From: Noviherbaspirillum sp. Root189
GTDB taxonomy: Bacteria; Pseudomonadota; Gammaproteobacteria; Burkholderiales; Burkholderiaceae_D
DNA length: 64,000 nt
NCBI RefSeq assembly: GCF_001428545.1
Contig: NZ_LMHZ01000023.1
Coordinates: 159,616 to 223,615 of the forward strand
Reading direction: 5' to 3'
The position numbers and the translations under genes were made by a program. Every line of letters starts with the position of its first letter. Positions within the stretch are counted from its first letter, which is position 1. The notes beneath the pieces were generated by a model. The model saw only the letters and a program-made list of their open reading frames with translations. It ran no database searches and was not told the origin of the DNA. This document shows positions 63,628 through 64,000 of the stretch, one piece after another.

Positions 63628-63720
63628 CCAAAAGAGCAGTGCCGCAAGCGGGAAGCGCAGAACTCGCCTGCGGCTCAGACAGCTGCGCTTCTTTATCCGC
63701 TTGCGGCACTGCTCTTTTGG
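63628..63720. repeat. Large inverted repeat (24-bp perfect outer stem)
   Basis: The outer 24 bases (63628-63651 and 63697-63720) are perfect complements, centred on CAGTGCCGCAAGCGG. Inner arms GAAGCGCAG (63652-63660) and CTGCGCTTC (63683-63691) extend the stem after a 5-base bulge. No coding potential. Confidence 0.85.
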
Positions 63721-63782
63721 CGTCTGCACAGGGGGTTTTCAACCCATCCCCACCCTAGCCCTCCCCTTGAAGGGGAGGGAAC
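63719..63782. repeat. 64-bp repeat, left arm
   Basis: A 64-base sequence that recurs perfectly, inverted, at 63914-63977, with 131 bases between. It contains the internal palindrome CTCCCCTTGAAGGGGAG. Confidence 0.9.
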
Positions 63783-63913
63783 GTTCTTGATCGTGGGAAG
63801 GTGGTGAGGATGGATTACCGCCAGAAGAAAGCACCGTTCGGGCAAAGCCCCGGCAGCGCAGCGGCGATCAGCATTCGGCATTCAGCAAGGCGATGCGCAG
63901 CGAGCGAGCCGAG

Positions 63914-63977
63914 GTTCCCTCCCCTTCAAGGGGAGGGCTAGGGTGGGGATGGGTTGAAAACCCCCTGTGCAGACGCC
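63914..63977. repeat. 64-bp repeat, right arm (inverted copy)
   Basis: The exact reverse complement of 63719-63782, all 64 bases. The flanking bases differ, which defines the unit ends. Confidence 0.9.
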
Positions 63978-64000
63978 ATGTAGCCCAGGCCGAGTCGATC

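Larger units (their letters stand above)
63476..64000. other. Repeat-rich non-coding tail
   Basis: 525 bases with no gene. The open frames are overlaps in inverted repeats. It holds, in order, a 13-bp hairpin (63557-63588), a large imperfect hairpin (63628-63720), and the two arms of a perfect 64-bp inverted repeat (63719-63782 and 63914-63977). No transposase, tRNA or rRNA is seen. Confidence 0.8.

Noticed and set aside
63232..63881. Overlapping minus-strand frames near the window end
   Set aside because: They run through inverted repeats and the hydrolase 3' end, with low-complexity Arg/Pro/Ser-rich products.
1..64000. tRNA, rRNA, prophage, transposase or CRISPR loci
   Set aside because: No cloverleaf-like segment, rRNA-like block, integrase motif or regular repeat-spacer pattern was noticed on reading; a dedicated tRNAscan or Infernal run was not possible.

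Overview
The window looks like chromosomal DNA of a betaproteobacterium of the order Burkholderiales, most likely the family Oxalobacteraceae (inference). Codon use is GC-rich and gene packing is dense. The core gene order leuC–leuD–leuB–asd–fimV–truA–trpF–trpB–trpA–accD–folC–SPOR–cvpA–purF, with a metZ-type gene beyond it, is the arrangement known from that order. No rRNA, tRNA, CRISPR array, integrase or transposase gene was seen.

Layout. 1–5348: the tail of a GMC oxidoreductase gene and a lipase (+), corA (-), a secreted fasciclin-domain protein (+), a TetR regulator (+) and a LOG-family nucleosidase (+). 5348–5491: a 144-bp imperfect palindromic repeat. 5539–23033: a complete MSHA-type (type IVa) pilus locus, all on the minus strand, in the transcription order E-G-B-(unknown membrane protein)-A-Q-C-D-O-P-I-I2-J-K-L-M-N. 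This order is permuted relative to the Vibrio locus. 23206–24447: a metZ-like sulfhydrylase gene whose 5' leader contains a terminator hairpin ending next to the start codon and an upstream segment that could act as antiterminator. 24790–30242: a plus-strand signalling block with a PAS-PAS histidine kinase, a single-domain receiver and a REC-GAF-GAF-PAS-GGDEF-EAL protein. This block lies between metZ and purF. 30371–47925: the minus-strand biosynthetic cluster (purine, folate, malonyl-CoA, tryptophan, tRNA modification, FimV, aspartate/lysine/threonine and leucine), with a 46-residue entericidin-like lipoprotein gene between leuC and leuD. 48106–51309: an M48 metalloprotease, an MFS transporter and aroC (-). 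51720–57331: a second plus-strand signalling pair, a REC-GGDEF(degenerate)-EAL protein and a large PAS/GAF histidine kinase. 57419–61145: a minus-strand LplT/PlsC fusion, a renalase-like oxidase and a CBS protein. 61357–63475: a metY-like sulfhydrylase and an alpha/beta hydrolase (+). 63476–64000: non-coding DNA with stacked inverted repeats, including a perfect 64-bp inverted repeat.

How the parts may work together. The pilus ATPase MshE carries an N-terminal two-half motif that fits the published c-di-GMP-binding MshEN domain. The two GGDEF/EAL proteins nearby make or break c-di-GMP. A two-component-to-pilus regulatory link is therefore a reasonable but untested inference. Two PLP-dependent sulfhydrylase-type enzymes point to both succinyl- and acetyl-homoserine routes or to sulfur-source flexibility.

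The least explained items are the metZ leader, the four-helix membrane protein inside the pilus locus, the lamin-tail-like N-terminus of MshQ, and the palindromic repeats at 5348–5491, 23156–23206 and 63557–63977. All family assignments come from reading motifs. No database search was run.
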